Below, in pieces: positions 50,521 to 64,000 of a DNA stretch of 64,000 nt. Each line of letters starts with the position of its first letter. Position 1 is the first letter of the stretch. The notes beneath the pieces were generated by a model. That model was not told the DNA's origin. It was given only the letters and a program-made list of their open reading frames with translations, and did not search any database. Origin of the DNA: Osedax frankpressi (Eukaryota; Annelida; Polychaeta; Sabellida; Siboglinidae); contig OZ038313.1 in NCBI GenBank assembly GCA_964035775.1, forward strand, positions 4,603,408 through 4,667,407, written 5' to 3'. Position numbers and translations under genes: made by a program.

Positions 50521-52063
50521 GATGATAAATTACTAAAAAACTACCGTCCTATTTCCAAACTTCCTTTTCTATCTAAAATATTTGAAAGAGTCATTAGTAA
50601 ATAAATCATTAAATATTTATCAGAAAATGAATTATATCTTATAAATCAAAGTGCATATAGAAAAAACCACAGTAATGAAACTACAATAGTATCTATATTT
50701 GATAATATATATAATGCGATAGATGAGGGAAATAAAGTTCAACTTGTGTTATTAGATATGTCAGAAGCATTTGATACTATCTCTCATGAGATTTTATTGG
50801 ATAGATTAGAGGAAATAGGTATAGCTGATAAGGCACTAAACTTACTGAAATCTTATATTACAAATATAACGTATCGAACATTGATAAATGATATACAATC
50901 AGACGAATTCCAACTAAAATATGGAGTTACACAAGGTTCCTTACTTGGACCATTATTATTTTAAATTTATTTACGTCCATTATCTCTATTAATTCCTAAA
51001 TTTCCCCAAATTAAATTCAATATATTTGCCGACGATATTATAATTTACCTGATTCTACCACTGAAAAACAATGATAACTCGTCTCTCATTAATTGCAGTA
51101 ATAATATACGCAACTGGCTAATCAATAACAATTTACTACTAAATATCGACAAGACACAACTGATTAACATTTCAAAAAATTTAACACAAAATAAATTTCC
51201 TATATATTTAATTGATAATTTAATTGTTGAACCCTCTAAGACCGTAAAATGTCTGGGTGTTATTATAGATGAACATATGCTTTTAGATAACTACTTACGA
51301 TTTACTGCTAAAAAAGCATTTTATTATTTTAGTAAGGTCAAAAAAATAAGAAAATTAATGTCATTTCATAATTTTAATGATCTCTCAGTCTTATATTATA
51401 TCGCATTTAAACTATTGTAATTCTATATATTATGGTATAACTAAATCTAGAATAAATTATTTAGATCGTATATTAAGAATTATAGTAAGAATGATATATG
51501 GTTTTAAGCGAAAAGACCATAATAGTATTACCGAATGTTTAACATCAATAGGATGGCTTGAAATGAGAAATTATTCAGCGTATAGAATACTATGTTTAAC
51601 ATATACTGCCCTAAACGCTAAACAGCCGCGCTACCTTTATGATATTATTAAACTAAAGGAAAATACCCGCCGATTAAGATCTAATAACAGTCTGCTACTA
51701 TCAAATCAAAAATGTAATCTTGATACCTATGGTAAAAGAAGATTTAGTGTTTCAGTGCCAGTTTTATGGAACAACCTTCCTCTACATTTACGAAGATGTA
51801 ATGCCATCAAAATATTTAAGAAGGCCGTTAAAAATCATCTACTATGCTCAACATGAGATCTTGGATTGATCTTGTGTGGATGGTCTATGACTATTCCGAT
51901 CACATATGTATCTGCCCGAATGTCAGAGTCCTCTATCTGATTATATCTGATTTTATTTTATCATTTAATTTACTTATAATAATATTTCATTCTCTTTAAA
52001 ACACAAATGAGAACATATCTATTTGTTATTTTGTGTATAAATAAACTTTTCAATTCAATTCAA
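50521..52063 (+). mobile_element. CR1/L2-like LINE, copy in duplication B
   Basis: Same truncated LINE as 15215-16757, with the same stops and frameshift. It is a passenger of the segmental copy, not a new insertion. Confidence 0.85.
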
Positions 52064-52334
52064 TATATAGTATTATATATAGTGTTATATATAGTGTTAT
52101 ATATAGTGTTATATATAGTGTTATATATAGTGTTATATATAGTGTTATATAGTGTTATGTATAGTGTTATATATAGTGTTATATATAGTATTATATATAG
52201 TGTTATATAGAATGTTATATGTAGTGTTATATATAGTGTTATGTATAGTGTTATGTAGAGTATTATATATAGTGTTATATATAGTGTTATATATAGTGTT
52301 ATAAATAGTGTTATATATAATGTTATATATAGTG

Positions 52335-52376
<42 letters not shown>

Positions 52377-53115
52377 TATAGTGTTATATATAGTGTTATG
52401 TATAGTGTTATATATAGTGTTATATATACTATTATATATAGTGTTATATAGAATGTTATGTGTAGTGTTATATATAGTATTATGTATAGTGTTATGTAGA
52501 GTGTTATATATAGTGTTATATATAGTGTTATATATAGTGTTATATATAGTGTTATATATAGTGTTATATATAGTGTTATAAATAGGGTTATAAATAGTGT
52601 TATATATAGTGTTATATATAGTGTTATGTATAGTGTTATATATCGTGTTATATATACTATTATATATAGTGTTATATAGAATGTTATATGTAGTGTTATA
52701 TATAGTATTATGTATAGTATTATAAATAGTGTTATATATAGTGTTATATATAGTGTTATATATAGTGTTATATATAGTGTTATATATAGTGTTATATATA
52801 TAGTGTTATATATAGTGTTATATATAGTGTTATAAATAGTGTTATATATACTGTTATATATAGTGTTCTATATAGTGTTATATATAGTGTTATATATAGT
52901 GTTATGTAGAGTGTTATATATAGTGTTATATAGAGTGTTATATATAGTGTTATATATAGTGTTATATATAGTGTTATAAATAGTGTTATATATACTGTTA
53001 TATATAGTGTTCTATATAGTGTTATATATAGTGTTATATATAGTGTTATGTAGAGTGTTATATATAGTGTTATGTAGAGTGTTATAAATAGTGTTATATA
53101 TAGTGTTATATTTTA
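52063..53115. repeat. 12-bp minisatellite, copy B
   Basis: Same length and variant order as 16757-17809. Such arrays usually change fast, so the match shows how recent (or artefactual) the duplication is. Confidence 0.95.
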
Positions 53116-53116
53116 G

Positions 53117-54102
53117 CTAATACAATTTAAGTTACTCATATTTGATATAGTTTAACATACTAAACTATATGTAGGTATTTTATTATTATTGTTATTATAC
53201 TGCTTAATGATATATTGGATTAACAGATACATAATGTGTTAATAATCTGTTATATAACTATTTTATATAATGTTAATTATATAATGTATGCGTTATTTAA
53301 TTCATATTATATAAAATAGTTTGGTAAGTTATATATTTTCAGTTAGGTACGTAGTATAATCTAATGCAGGCTTTATTTCTTATTTTAATACTGGAAGTAT
53401 CATATGACAACGCACCCATGACATCAACACTTGGCATTGTGCCTTATCCGTTGAACGACACCATTCTTGACACGTCGTACTGGATGATTGAACAGGGACA
53501 CTGTAAATGCACTGAAGGATTCAAGTCTCGTATACACTCGGCTCAACCTAAATAATGAATACCATCTTATCACCTGCCGTGTGAACCAGTAACCACTATG
53601 CAAACATATTTTTAAATTGTAAACTTTCTTATTAAATAATATAATATATATCCTTAACGTCGATGTAAGTTACTGTAGACAGTAATATAGTTATATATAA
53701 CTAAATATATTAATACAAGAGTATAATAAGTATAATATTAAAATATATATTCTAACAATAGTATACATTGTAATTAAACATCCAATGTTATATTGACACT
53801 TTCTTATGTAATATACAATTCACATCAAATCTAATAATGCAATACATTTATGAATGAAATAACTTATTTATTTACTTTTAATCTAGGGATATGTTTCTTT
53901 ACTGTGATTGGTCAGATTATTACATTTAATAGTATGTATATTTCAAATTATGTGTGGTAAATTAATTATCAGAATAATTAATAAAATTCAGACTATTTAT
54001 TTATCTTTTTTTAAAACAAAATTAAGGAATATCACATATATTAACATATAATAGGTATATCTGAAAATAGATCAATTATATTATTTAATTGGGCAATTTA
54101 GA
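53117..54102. repeat. Copy of 17811-18796 (63-codon block and orphan kelch flank)
   Basis: It contains the 63-codon frame at 53364-53555, the palindrome at 53670-53685 and the truncated kelch 3' flank, as in copy A. Confidence 0.85.
53364..53555 (+). CDS. 63-codon open frame, third copy, unknown
   Basis: Identical to 18058-18249. See that entry for why coding is doubtful. Confidence 0.22.
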   Translation: MQALFLILILEVSYDNAPMTSTLGIVPYPLNDTILDTSYWMIEQGHCKCTEGFKSRIHSAQPK

Positions 54103-56324
54103 TACCATATAGATACCATTAGATACCATTACTGATTTTAATGAGATCTAAAATTGTATAATATATGGTATTACATTATTGAAAGTATTATATATATATC
54201 ATATATATGATATATTATAAATAGTGTTTATCTATTGTTTAACTATATAAATAAATTACTATCATAATATTAATAATTTAATATATAGTAATATTCCATT
54301 CAATATTAATAAAGAATAAATTAAAATTTTAAATGTAAAATTATTTTAGTAAAATAACTGTTTATATATCCATATGTAATATATATATATAGCAAACCTA
54401 ATTCCGATATATTCTCAATATATTCAATTACTTTACAATAACTAATCATTTATTTTCATAATATTAGTACAATTCTGGATCATATAATGTCTGTTTTAAC
54501 GAATATAGATCATAATAATCATATATTTATAAAATTAATTTATGATTATTATAAAAATATGAATTTATATATATTAGTGTTAATATAATTATTATAAAAT
54601 ATCATAAATATATGAATATTTCTTATTATAATAATCTCATTAGTTTTTTACAAATTTAATTAGTAATTAGATATAATTATGTCATATCAATTATCTCGAG
54701 TAATTGCAGTTAAATTATATTCATATTTGTTATTTTTTTTATTATTAATTAATTTCTATTGAAAATATGTAGACATTATTTTATATTATAATTTATTGAA
54801 ATGCACTATTATCAATTACATGTTTTATATTATACTTTATTAAATATTAGTTATTAACTACATCATATTAATCTATGTATAGAACAAAAATTATATAATA
54901 AAAATTAAATTACAATGCTATTGATATAACATCAAATATAGGAATATAACCTATACCCTTACAATGGAATATAATACTAAACTATTTAAATATTATGTAT
55001 ATACATTATACTCTACATTTTATAATAAATAATTTATTAAACTCACATATTCAAATCGATGTACACAGATTCTGATACTAAAATATAATATTTTATAAAC
55101 ATAAATATACTACATATAGTAAATAATAAATAATTAAATTATAATTTTCAATATATTGTAAAGTGGTATTTTATGTTATTTATTTATAGTATAATATATT
55201 ACTCAACATTATCAATAACTATAAATATCTCACATGTATTACCGTCTTTGATGTTATTTAGAGTTGTGGACTTTAGCTAGATGTATACTTAAATGGTATC
55301 CGCTGCATTGAAATCTCATATGTAAATAATACTTTTTTAAATACCTCTAATGTTGTAAACTACTAGTCTGAATAATTAATGTATTCAATTATAATATAAT
55401 ATATTATTATGATAAGATTGACAAGACAACTAAATTATATCCTAAATATTTGTTGGTCAAAATTCAGCACAATTAATGCGAATTGATATAAAAGTAATAT
55501 AAAATCATATTTTTATAAACTGTTTTATTATTATTTCTATCTATATATAATAAACAATCTATGACATTTTCTAAATAGTCAGTTTATAAACAAAATGCTT
55601 TAGCAAATGCTGTACAAAATTTAAATATAATGTCAAAAACGCCCTCAAAGATAATATATAATAATGTTTTAACACATATATTCTATTTTTTAAAGATTAA
55701 ATATAATCAAATAGTTTATTATGGTGTACAAATATAATGTAATAATGATAATAATTTGTATAATAATAACATAATATTAATAATTCCAACATTAAAAACT
55801 ACAAAGTTGACTACTAAACAGGTTGACACCTCAATCACAGTGTATACACCAAATAAACTACTGAAAACGTGAGTTAGACATGTGCCATCAAATGACACAT
55901 CGATATCAATATAATTATTATTATGGAATATATGGCGATGTATAAATTGAATATTAGAATTATTAGGAAGTTCGTTTTCATATACATCATAATTTCTTGG
56001 TATAAAGTAAATATTTAATTTCGAGGTCGTAATCTTACATATTTACATTTTAGTCATATAGATGTATATATAATATATAATCAATATATACACTATATAT
56101 ATATATATATATAAATAGCAAAACTAGACTAACATATATATATATAAATATAACAAAACTAGACCAACAAAATGTATCATTTATAATACTAATATGTATA
56201 AATAACATAAAAACATAACATACATATCTATTTAATATAACATACCTATACATAACATATACATATACTTATTGTTACATGTTACATAACCATTATTACT
56301 AATTTGCTATAAATTATATTATAC
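54103..56324. other. AT-rich spacer, copy of 18797-21018
   Basis: No gene recognised. Low-complexity TA tracts as in copy A. Confidence 0.6.
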
Positions 56325-57706
56325 ATGGCAGGAACAAGCGTTGAGATCTATGACGAATATAATAAAACTGAAACAAAGAAAAAAAACCTACATTGCATCT
56401 GGAATATGTTAGAAGAAGTGCTATTTTCAAAAGTTAATCCACTCGTACACCGCCAAGTATTATTGAAGACCGTGCAACTAACAGCTGAATCGTTAACTCA
56501 ATTCGTAAACGGAGTAAGAGAAATAGCTGGTAATTGTAAATACAGCACACCTGATGACGTCATTCTCCACAATTTTATCTGAGGAATCTCATTAACCTAA
56601 GTCCATAAAGCAATTCTAGCTGCCGAATTAATTCCCATAGAAAAAGCCGTTATCGTCCCCAAAAATAACGAAACTAGATATATTGGTCGAATTTTACATC
56701 GCCAATACAAGAAGTTCACCTATTATAGGACTCCCTTCCTGCCATATCCTCAATCTCATCACTTTTAACTTTACAATTTAACAAACACTCGCATCCCTAG
56801 TCCTCCCCGATATACACCGGACAAGCCCAATATACATATATCTAAATACACAGTGTGCATTGCACACCCCATACCCCCACTTATCCACCGACGATTACCA
56901 CAACCAAGATTTACCGAAAGAAGTCAGTATTTATTTCATGAAATTCACACCTCGGACAGAAACTAAATTATACATCGGTAGCTAATCTGAACAACTTCAT
57001 ATATTACTAAAGAGTTACATAACCCAAAGATGACCCAGAGGTCGTTCACGCTTAAAAAAGGAAATACGACCTTTGAATTAATATATCATCATGCGATATT
57101 TATCAAATAAAAGAACGTTCACCTGGAAACCTCCATCAATACCTAGAGTTATTCCACCATGGTCCATGGAAAACGGTCGCAATGGATGTCTTCTATTTAA
57201 ACAACCAATATTTCCTATGAATTGTCTATTATTTCTCCAATCATTCACAATCTACCAATATCCACTTCTAGCACAACAATCATAGCAAAATACAAAGACA
57301 CATTTTCCATGTTCGGTACCCTACAAATCATACACTCCGATAACGGCCCACAATTCTCCACCCCAATATTCGCACAATTTGCAAATGATTAGGAATTTAA
57401 ACGCATAACATCGAGCCCGTAATATCCGCAATCAAATGCATTCATAGAACATCAAATGCAGACTATAAAAAGTGAATATAAAAAAAAGTTGATATCGTGG
57501 AGAAATACGCTCACAGCAATACGTAGACACCCGTGTAACTGTTTCTTCAACTAAACACTGTAAAGACTAACATACAATATAACACTCTCATAAAACTTCA
57601 AGATCTAAAAATGCATAATGCAAACAAATATAGACGCATAACAAAATCCTTTACCCTTGTCTACAATCAAAACGTGACCTATAAGGACCACGCCATTGGT
57701 ATATAA
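56325..57706 (+). mobile_element. Ty3/gypsy relic, copy in duplication B (fossil)
   Basis: Same parts as 21019-22400, carried along by the long duplication. Broken and old. Confidence 0.8.
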
Positions 57707-58555
57707 TTGAAACAATTAATTAATACAAAATGTATTTTTTATATATGTTAACATGATTGTTGTACATAGGGGTAATTAATTTATTACAATATCAGAGTTA
57801 CTAATTATCATGTATTGTAAAATGGCTCAATACAAAGGTCGCTCCTAATATCGAAATTTGTATTCGTCATCATTGTCTTGTTTTATAACAGATGCGATGT
57901 TATTCTTCTCTGTGGTAATCATGAAATGCCTTAATTTAGAGTCATGTTCATCTTTTTAGAATATATTGATTTCTTCAATGATATTGTCATTGACACTCTT
58001 TTGTTTTAATTGTTCATTTCAGTTTATTTGAATAAACAGTTTTTGTATTTCATAAGTTATATTTGTTAAAACTTCGTTGTCATATTATTTTATATATACA
58101 TGCAAAAGTATTCATTTGGTAAATTTAAAATATACTTTTATCGATGTTATGATTTGTATTTAATTCACACGATCAACTAAATAATATTAAATTTAAAATC
58201 AAATAAGTAAATTCTTAGAAAATAATAATTGCTAATTTATAAATATTTTATTTTGTAAATAAATAATTGTTTTGTTTATTATTAATTGAATATAGATCAA
58301 AATAAGATCTTCTTCATACGTTTCAAACTAATTATATATAGCAAATACAGGTTATAACAGTTAACATGTTATATGCACCAAGTGATACATTTGGTGTATA
58401 TATTATAAAGAGTTATTCTAGCATTTCTTTTATTATTCTGTATTAATTAATAATTAATTAAAGTTAACTTTTGAATTTCCTTCTTCTTATTTTGTTGTTG
58501 AATCTCAATAAATAAATTAATAATAACAATAATATATTAATATATACTTCAGAAA

Positions 58556-61016
58556 ATAAAGATAATAAGAACTACCCATCGGGAAAATGTAACTCATGAA
58601 ATATTATATAAATATGTACCAGTTGACAATGTATTATGCATATCAATATTATATCTCCAGTAATTGATTACATTATGAGATCTATGATAACATCATATAT
58701 CCCTGTCATGAAGTCTTACCCTAGCAACATGTAGTTATGTGCAACTTTACATAATATGAATTAGAATGTGTTCTAGAACCTACAAAACACCGGTGTATAT
58801 TTGTTAATAGACGAGTCTTATCCGAGTTGGGCAAGTTAGTTTAAATACGTTGATATAATCAGGACCATTAATCACACAATTACATATTATCCATACATTT
58901 AGTTTATTCCATTGAGGACATGATATCCACATCCTATACTAGTTGCGTGTTTATGGAACTGAACACTTCTGCTATGTTAAGAAAAAGACTTCCTTATCTT
59001 GATTACCTACCAATCTAGTCTATATCACTACCTAGGATTTAGACTAAGGCATTGTTACCACTGGATATGTTTGACATGCCCATAATTCTTCTGATCAGGA
59101 CATATGTAATAAGAATAGGGATTGCAATATATTATCATTATAATACTTTTCTTTATCAGTAGATTGTAGAACTTTTTATTAACTACTGAGAAGTTGAGTA
59201 TATTCATACTTGTGAGTATAAAGTTAGTATAACTTTTTGTTGAAGTTTTAGAGTAGTTTGATATAGATTAGAAAGTTTAATTCTATATATAGATATTTCT
59301 AATATTGTCTCACATCTCCAACGCCTAACTCTTAAATACTTAGCTATCAAGGCACCACTAATAACGGTGTTAAGAGAGAAGGTCACATCAACTGAGGAGT
59401 CTTGAGACTGCATATTATGTCGGGTAGGTAATGGTACGATGTGACTTTAAGGGTATTAACACTAATATATTGAGGGATTCATTTACCACGAGTTCATGAA
59501 GTATGACGATGTTAACTTCCTTTGCTAGGTTAATTCAAGTGTAATTAGTCGTACTTAGGGTCCTTTATATCATAGTTATAGATATATTAATGTAGGCAAG
59601 CGATTACATAGAAATCATAAATAGGCTGGACGCGTTCAATAAACTGCGAGAGTTTTCAATGAAAGTGAAGATAAAGAAATAAGTTTAAGCGATGTGTCCA
59701 TGTAGCCTCCCAGTGCACTGGCCCTCTGTATTTAGGATATGTAGTATTTGAATGCACAATAGCAACACATTCAGAAAAGGCGAAGGCGGTAGTGTAATTT
59801 ACTATTGTCACATCTAAGAAAAGTTATGTATATTATTCCTAATATTAGCTGAATGTTACTGTAAATGTGTACGGAAGTACTCGGAGATATTGTAACTACT
59901 AATCAACTTAACCAAGGAGTAAAGTAAGTTAGAATGTTAAACTAGTGGTAATATAGGTAAAATCATATTCATAACATATTGGTGACCTCTAATGATACAC
60001 GGTGGCAAATATAGTGGTCAATATAGTGGTCAACTACGGGAAGGAAGAGAGTAGGTCAAGTTTTGAACTACTTATCACTTAGGGAAATGCTATTTAATTC
60101 AGTCCAAGCTACTTAATTTATGCTATTAGTCATGTTGATGTCTATGAAATATATATCATCTTTCTGTAGAATGCGTGTGTATCTTACAGACTGATTACAT
60201 CATCTAAATTACCGTCACGCATGATCACACATCTCGTGATCTGTTGCTATATACTGGGCCGTTATATGTACATTATCACTTATTAACTTTACACGTAAAT
60301 GTCGTGTCGCACAACTAAACTTGCATATATAACTAGGTTTATTATTAACTCCGTAACCCCTGCGTTTTAAACCACACTACACACATAAAGTACACGAGCA
60401 ATAGCTAGCCGTTAACATCCTATGATAGATAACATCCAACATCCCGCCTTTGACTAAGACAATGAAGTCATGTACTTATAAGCTCATTCCTTCGGAAAAG
60501 AATGTAAATCTTATTTTACAACATACTCCGACAAATCTACTGCGATTAAGTCAACCTCACGATGTGTTGGCTATGTTAGAGGGGTTGTAATATATGTATC
60601 CGCAGGACATCCAAGAAGTCAGATAATGCTCAACTAACACATATTTTCTCGTCTTGTTAAGAAATAATAAAGTAAATGTAAAACATTTAAATTCAATTAA
60701 AAAGAAGATAAAGATAACTGCATAACGGACTCAACAAAAGATGTCATCTCGTAACTGTTGTAGAAACCACTAGATCTGCCTCTCACTAGGATCCTACTGT
60801 ATTGAATGCTGTCGAAGGAAATAATGGTTAATATTATGTAATATAACAATGGGAAGAACTCCGCACGTCAAGGAGATGTCACTTGATAATGACAAAGACT
60901 TACGTAAAGAGGTCTACATCAACTTAGCAAATAAAGTATCCGTTAAGCTATACAAAGGATATAACAGACAAATTAGAATGTGTCAAATGGTATCTGATTG
61001 TTCTATAATGTAGTAA
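58556..61016. other. GC-richer spacer, copy of 23250-25710
   Basis: Same as copy A, including the segment missing from the K3 block. No recognised gene. Confidence 0.5.
60849..61013 (+). CDS. 54-codon open frame, copy of 25543-25707, unknown
   Basis: Identical frame to copy A (starts MGRTPHVKEM). Coding status is doubtful. Confidence 0.22.
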   Translation: MGRTPHVKEMSLDNDKDLRKEVYINLANKVSVKLYKGYNRQIRMCQMVSDCSIM

Positions 61017-61966
61017 AATATCTTAACATTAGTATATATATTTACTATATATTTAATAACTAATATAATAATATGAATTAATTTATATTTGATAGGAAAT
61101 AACAAAAGAATATACAATCATCTCTTTTTAAACTACTGCTTCCTTCATATGATGAAATTACTATTGCAATTATCTATTTAATACAACTTCCAGATATACT
61201 TAACTATAATTTATAACTGTAGAGATGAATATTCAGAGATATTAGTTAATGCTTAGTTATATCAAAATACACTGCGGACTACACAAGACTAGGTATGATT
61301 TGTATATATATTACTGTATACAGTAATATATTTATATATAACTAAATATATTAATACAAGGTAAGTATAATATTAAAATATATATTCTATATCAATATGT
61401 ACTGGGTTAAATATAAGTTTAACATATTATATGTAACAATAGTATACATTATAATTAAACATCCAATGTTATATTGAGACTTTCTTATGTAATATAAAAT
61501 TCATATCATATCTAATAATGCAATACATTTATGAATGAAATAATTGTTATTTATTTACTTTTAATCTAGGGATATGATTCTTTACTGTGATTGGTCAGAT
61601 TCTTAGAATTGATAGTATGTTTATTTCAAATTATGTGTAGTAAATTAATTATCAGAATAATTGACTAAAATTCAGACTATTTATTTATCTTTTTTTTAAA
61701 ACCCAATTAAGGATATCACATATATTAACATATAATAAGTATATCTAAAAATAGATAAATTATGTTATTTAATTGGGCAATTTAGAATTTATACAATAAT
61801 ATTTATATTTCAATTCATTTGAAAGTTACATAAAAACTCTTTTTAGAATAAAAACTTTATTTAATTAATTAAATTATGCAGATGAGAATTTCATTAAATT
61901 ATTGCATTACAAAACAATGCTAAAGGAATTTTATATAAAGTGTAAGAAAGAACAATTGAAGTAAAG

Positions 61967-61979
61967 TTTATTATTTATT
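61967..61979 (-). terminator. Polyadenylation signals of K4
   Basis: Two AATAAA hexamers downstream of the K4 stop, as in the other copies. Confidence 0.5.
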
Positions 61980-62000
61980 GACACAGATAATAATAATAAC

Positions 62001-63832
62001 TCACACATGCATTAGGACTAAACGACGACAAGATACATTTTCATATACTAAAGATTTAATGTTATTGTCTAATGAAATATAATATACATTATCACCTTCA
62101 CGTGTGTACAATAAACGTTTGTTTACATCAATAACAGAATTATAATAGTTAATACTTTTGTACACAGCATTATCAATAACTGACCACTGGTCAGTAGAGA
62201 TGTCATAATATTCCCCATCAGTTCTATTATCACCTCCATATACATAAATACAGTTACCATCTAATACAGCTATATGCCTATATCTATTGTTTAATAAAGG
62301 AGATAAAGTCTGCCATGTGCCATTCCTATAACGTATTACTGTATTAACATTACCGCCACCAATAACATAAATGTCATCTCCATCTACTACAGTTGTATGA
62401 CAACCTACGCCATAAGGTAAACTTTGACCTTTACTCCATGAGTCATTAGCTATGTCATAATATCTCACTTCATTCCTATAGCTCACTTTACTCCTTCTGC
62501 CCCCAATAACAACTAATCTACCATCTGATGTTTCATTAACAGTTGGTAACCAGTTAAAGTAATAGTTTGTTGGGTAACTACACACAACTACTTCTTTAGT
62601 GGCATTGTTATATTTATACATTTTACCTTCATTAAATGAGAAGATGAATAACAATTGTTTAGTTGTATAGATTACATAATCAACTACACCAAAGTTATAT
62701 TGCACTAGTCTCTCTTTAGTGGCAGAGTTGTATATGCCATCTTTTGACACATGGCATAGAGACTTAGAACTAGACTTAATGGCTCCAGGCACTTCTCTAG
62801 GCACTTCTATAGCATTGATTCTCTCTACCCCGTAATGTTTAATTAAACCCTTGGTACAGTTATCATTTAAAATAGAGATTTTTATGTGTAATTGTTGTAG
62901 GAGTTTGTCTAACAATGGAACATTTGTATTAATAGATTTATTCTCTAACATCATAATTTTACTACAAAGACCACAATCTACAAGTTCTAACAATGAGTTG
63001 GCATTTGGTAGTCTATCTTCTACATCATATAGTACCCACATTACTACACACTTTACTATAGCGTACTCATCCCTAGCATTTAATTCTCTATTACTTATTA
63101 TAGTTAATAATTGTGTAAATGGAGTCCGCAGAAACACATACTTCTCTAGAGTTTCTTTGTATACAGACTCTAGCTGAGACTTTACTTTCAGAAGAATCTC
63201 TTCTGGAGATATCCCCATCTTATAAGTGTAAATATACTCCAGCAAAGGAGACGAGGGGTTCGTTGGTAGATATTTGCAAATGAATTCATTGCATCTCTTT
63301 ACAATAGCATCTACCTGCATTCACATTAGTTGTAGTGTTAGTTGTATGCAAATATCAATTTATATCACAATAAAGCATTAATTAGTAAACTTGATTAAAT
63401 ATTAAATATTACACTACTACTTTTATCTTTAGTATTAAATAAATTGTTAATTTTCATATTCTTACATATTAATAATTTAATAAAAGTTAAATAGGTAATA
63501 AAAATGTTAATAATATATTCAAAAGTTATAATTTAATAATTAAGTAATTTAAACATAAAAAGAAAGACAATGAGTTATTATTAGATTTTATTAAATACAA
63601 TGCATTCCTTAACGAGTGAATATTAAACCTGTAAATAATGTGAGATTTCCATAACACCAGCAAAGTTATCTTCATTAATGTGGATTTCTCCAGAATAGAA
63701 GTAGTCTAAGACAAGCTGGAACATGTCTTTCTTATAATGAAATGCTACGAGTTGTTCAGCAGACTCCTTCATCTTTGTGAGAAACATAGTTTTAAAGTAT
63801 TGACTGCTGGCAGCCAACACATTTCTGTGAAC
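62001..63832 (-). CDS. K4: BTB-BACK-kelch gene, copy of K2, 5' exon outside window
   Basis: Exon 3 is 63314-62001 and exon 2 is 63832-63629, identical in protein to K2. Exon 1, by the constant offset, should lie about 830 bp beyond exon 2, near 64667, past the window end. The BTB N-terminus is therefore missing here only because of the window. No disabling change is seen. If the duplication is real, K2 and K4 encode the same protein and add gene dosage. Confidence 0.9.
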
Positions 63833-64000
63833 CTGTTCATATGATGTAATAGAAGTTAGATCAATAAATAATAGTTCCTTATATGGGTAATAAATAATTT
63901 ACAATAAATATAATTATTAAAAACAATTAATAATTATTAACTCATTATAAACATAATGTAAATACTTTACTAGTAACCAAATGACTAAATTGTATTAATC

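Larger units (their letters stand above)
41756..64000. repeat. Recent long duplication, copy B (truncated by window end)
   Basis: Near-identical to 6442-28694, in the same orientation. The last differences from the K1 side are at about 41742 and 41754. To the left of these, the K3 module differs from K1 throughout. The join therefore falls inside homologous kelch upstream sequence. Confidence 0.95.

Noticed and set aside
1-64000. CRISPR arrays, operons or bacterial features
   Set aside because: Spliced genes, a LINE and polyadenylation signals show eukaryotic nuclear DNA. The tandem repeats have no unique spacers.

Overview
The window is very AT-rich eukaryotic DNA, well over 70% A+T by eye. 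Spliced BTB-kelch genes, a CR1/L2-type LINE, a Ginger-like DNA transposon and a Ty3/gypsy relic point to an invertebrate animal nuclear genome. A cnidarian such as a Hydra-like animal would fit, but the sequence does not settle the taxon. The genetic code behaves as standard.

The layout is a repeat of repeats. The host genes are one family: a three-exon BTB-BACK-kelch gene on the minus strand (predicted 539 residues) seen four times. K1 (3667-6236) is frameshifted, K2 (26695-29361) and K3 (38966-41561) are intact, and K4 (62001-63832) is cut by the window end and is a copy of K2. Each lies in a module of about 3.4 kb whose 3' flank starts at a palindrome TTACTGTA[T/G]ACAGTAA. K2 and K3 belong to a larger older duplicated block (gypsy relic, AT-rich spacer, GC-richer spacer, kelch gene) at 21.17-29.4 and 33.57-41.75 kb. 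A second older duplication (12-bp minisatellite, 63-codon block, kelch 3' flank) is at 1.83-3.5 and 16.76-18.8 kb.

Over these lies a much younger event. 6442-28694 recurs at 41756-64000 almost base for base, at an offset of 35,314 that drops to 35,306 after an (AT)n tract. By eye I found one base change and the 8-bp tract difference. The near-identity starts exactly where the diverged K1 and K3 modules end, as expected if unequal crossing-over between K1 and K3 made a 35.3-kb tandem duplication. An assembly artefact must be excluded.

6689-14883 is a nest of related Ginger-like elements. Two 1.1-kb non-autonomous elements form a 2.2-kb palindrome, followed by a third derivative and a longer element with gypsy-type integrase and a Ulp1-type protease. 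A 5'-truncated LINE (15215-16757) follows and runs straight into the minisatellite. Long stretches (1-1580, 18797-21018, 29396-33464) hold no recognisable gene. The window reads as a gene-poor locus where a Cul3-adaptor-type gene family expands by recombination among transposon debris.
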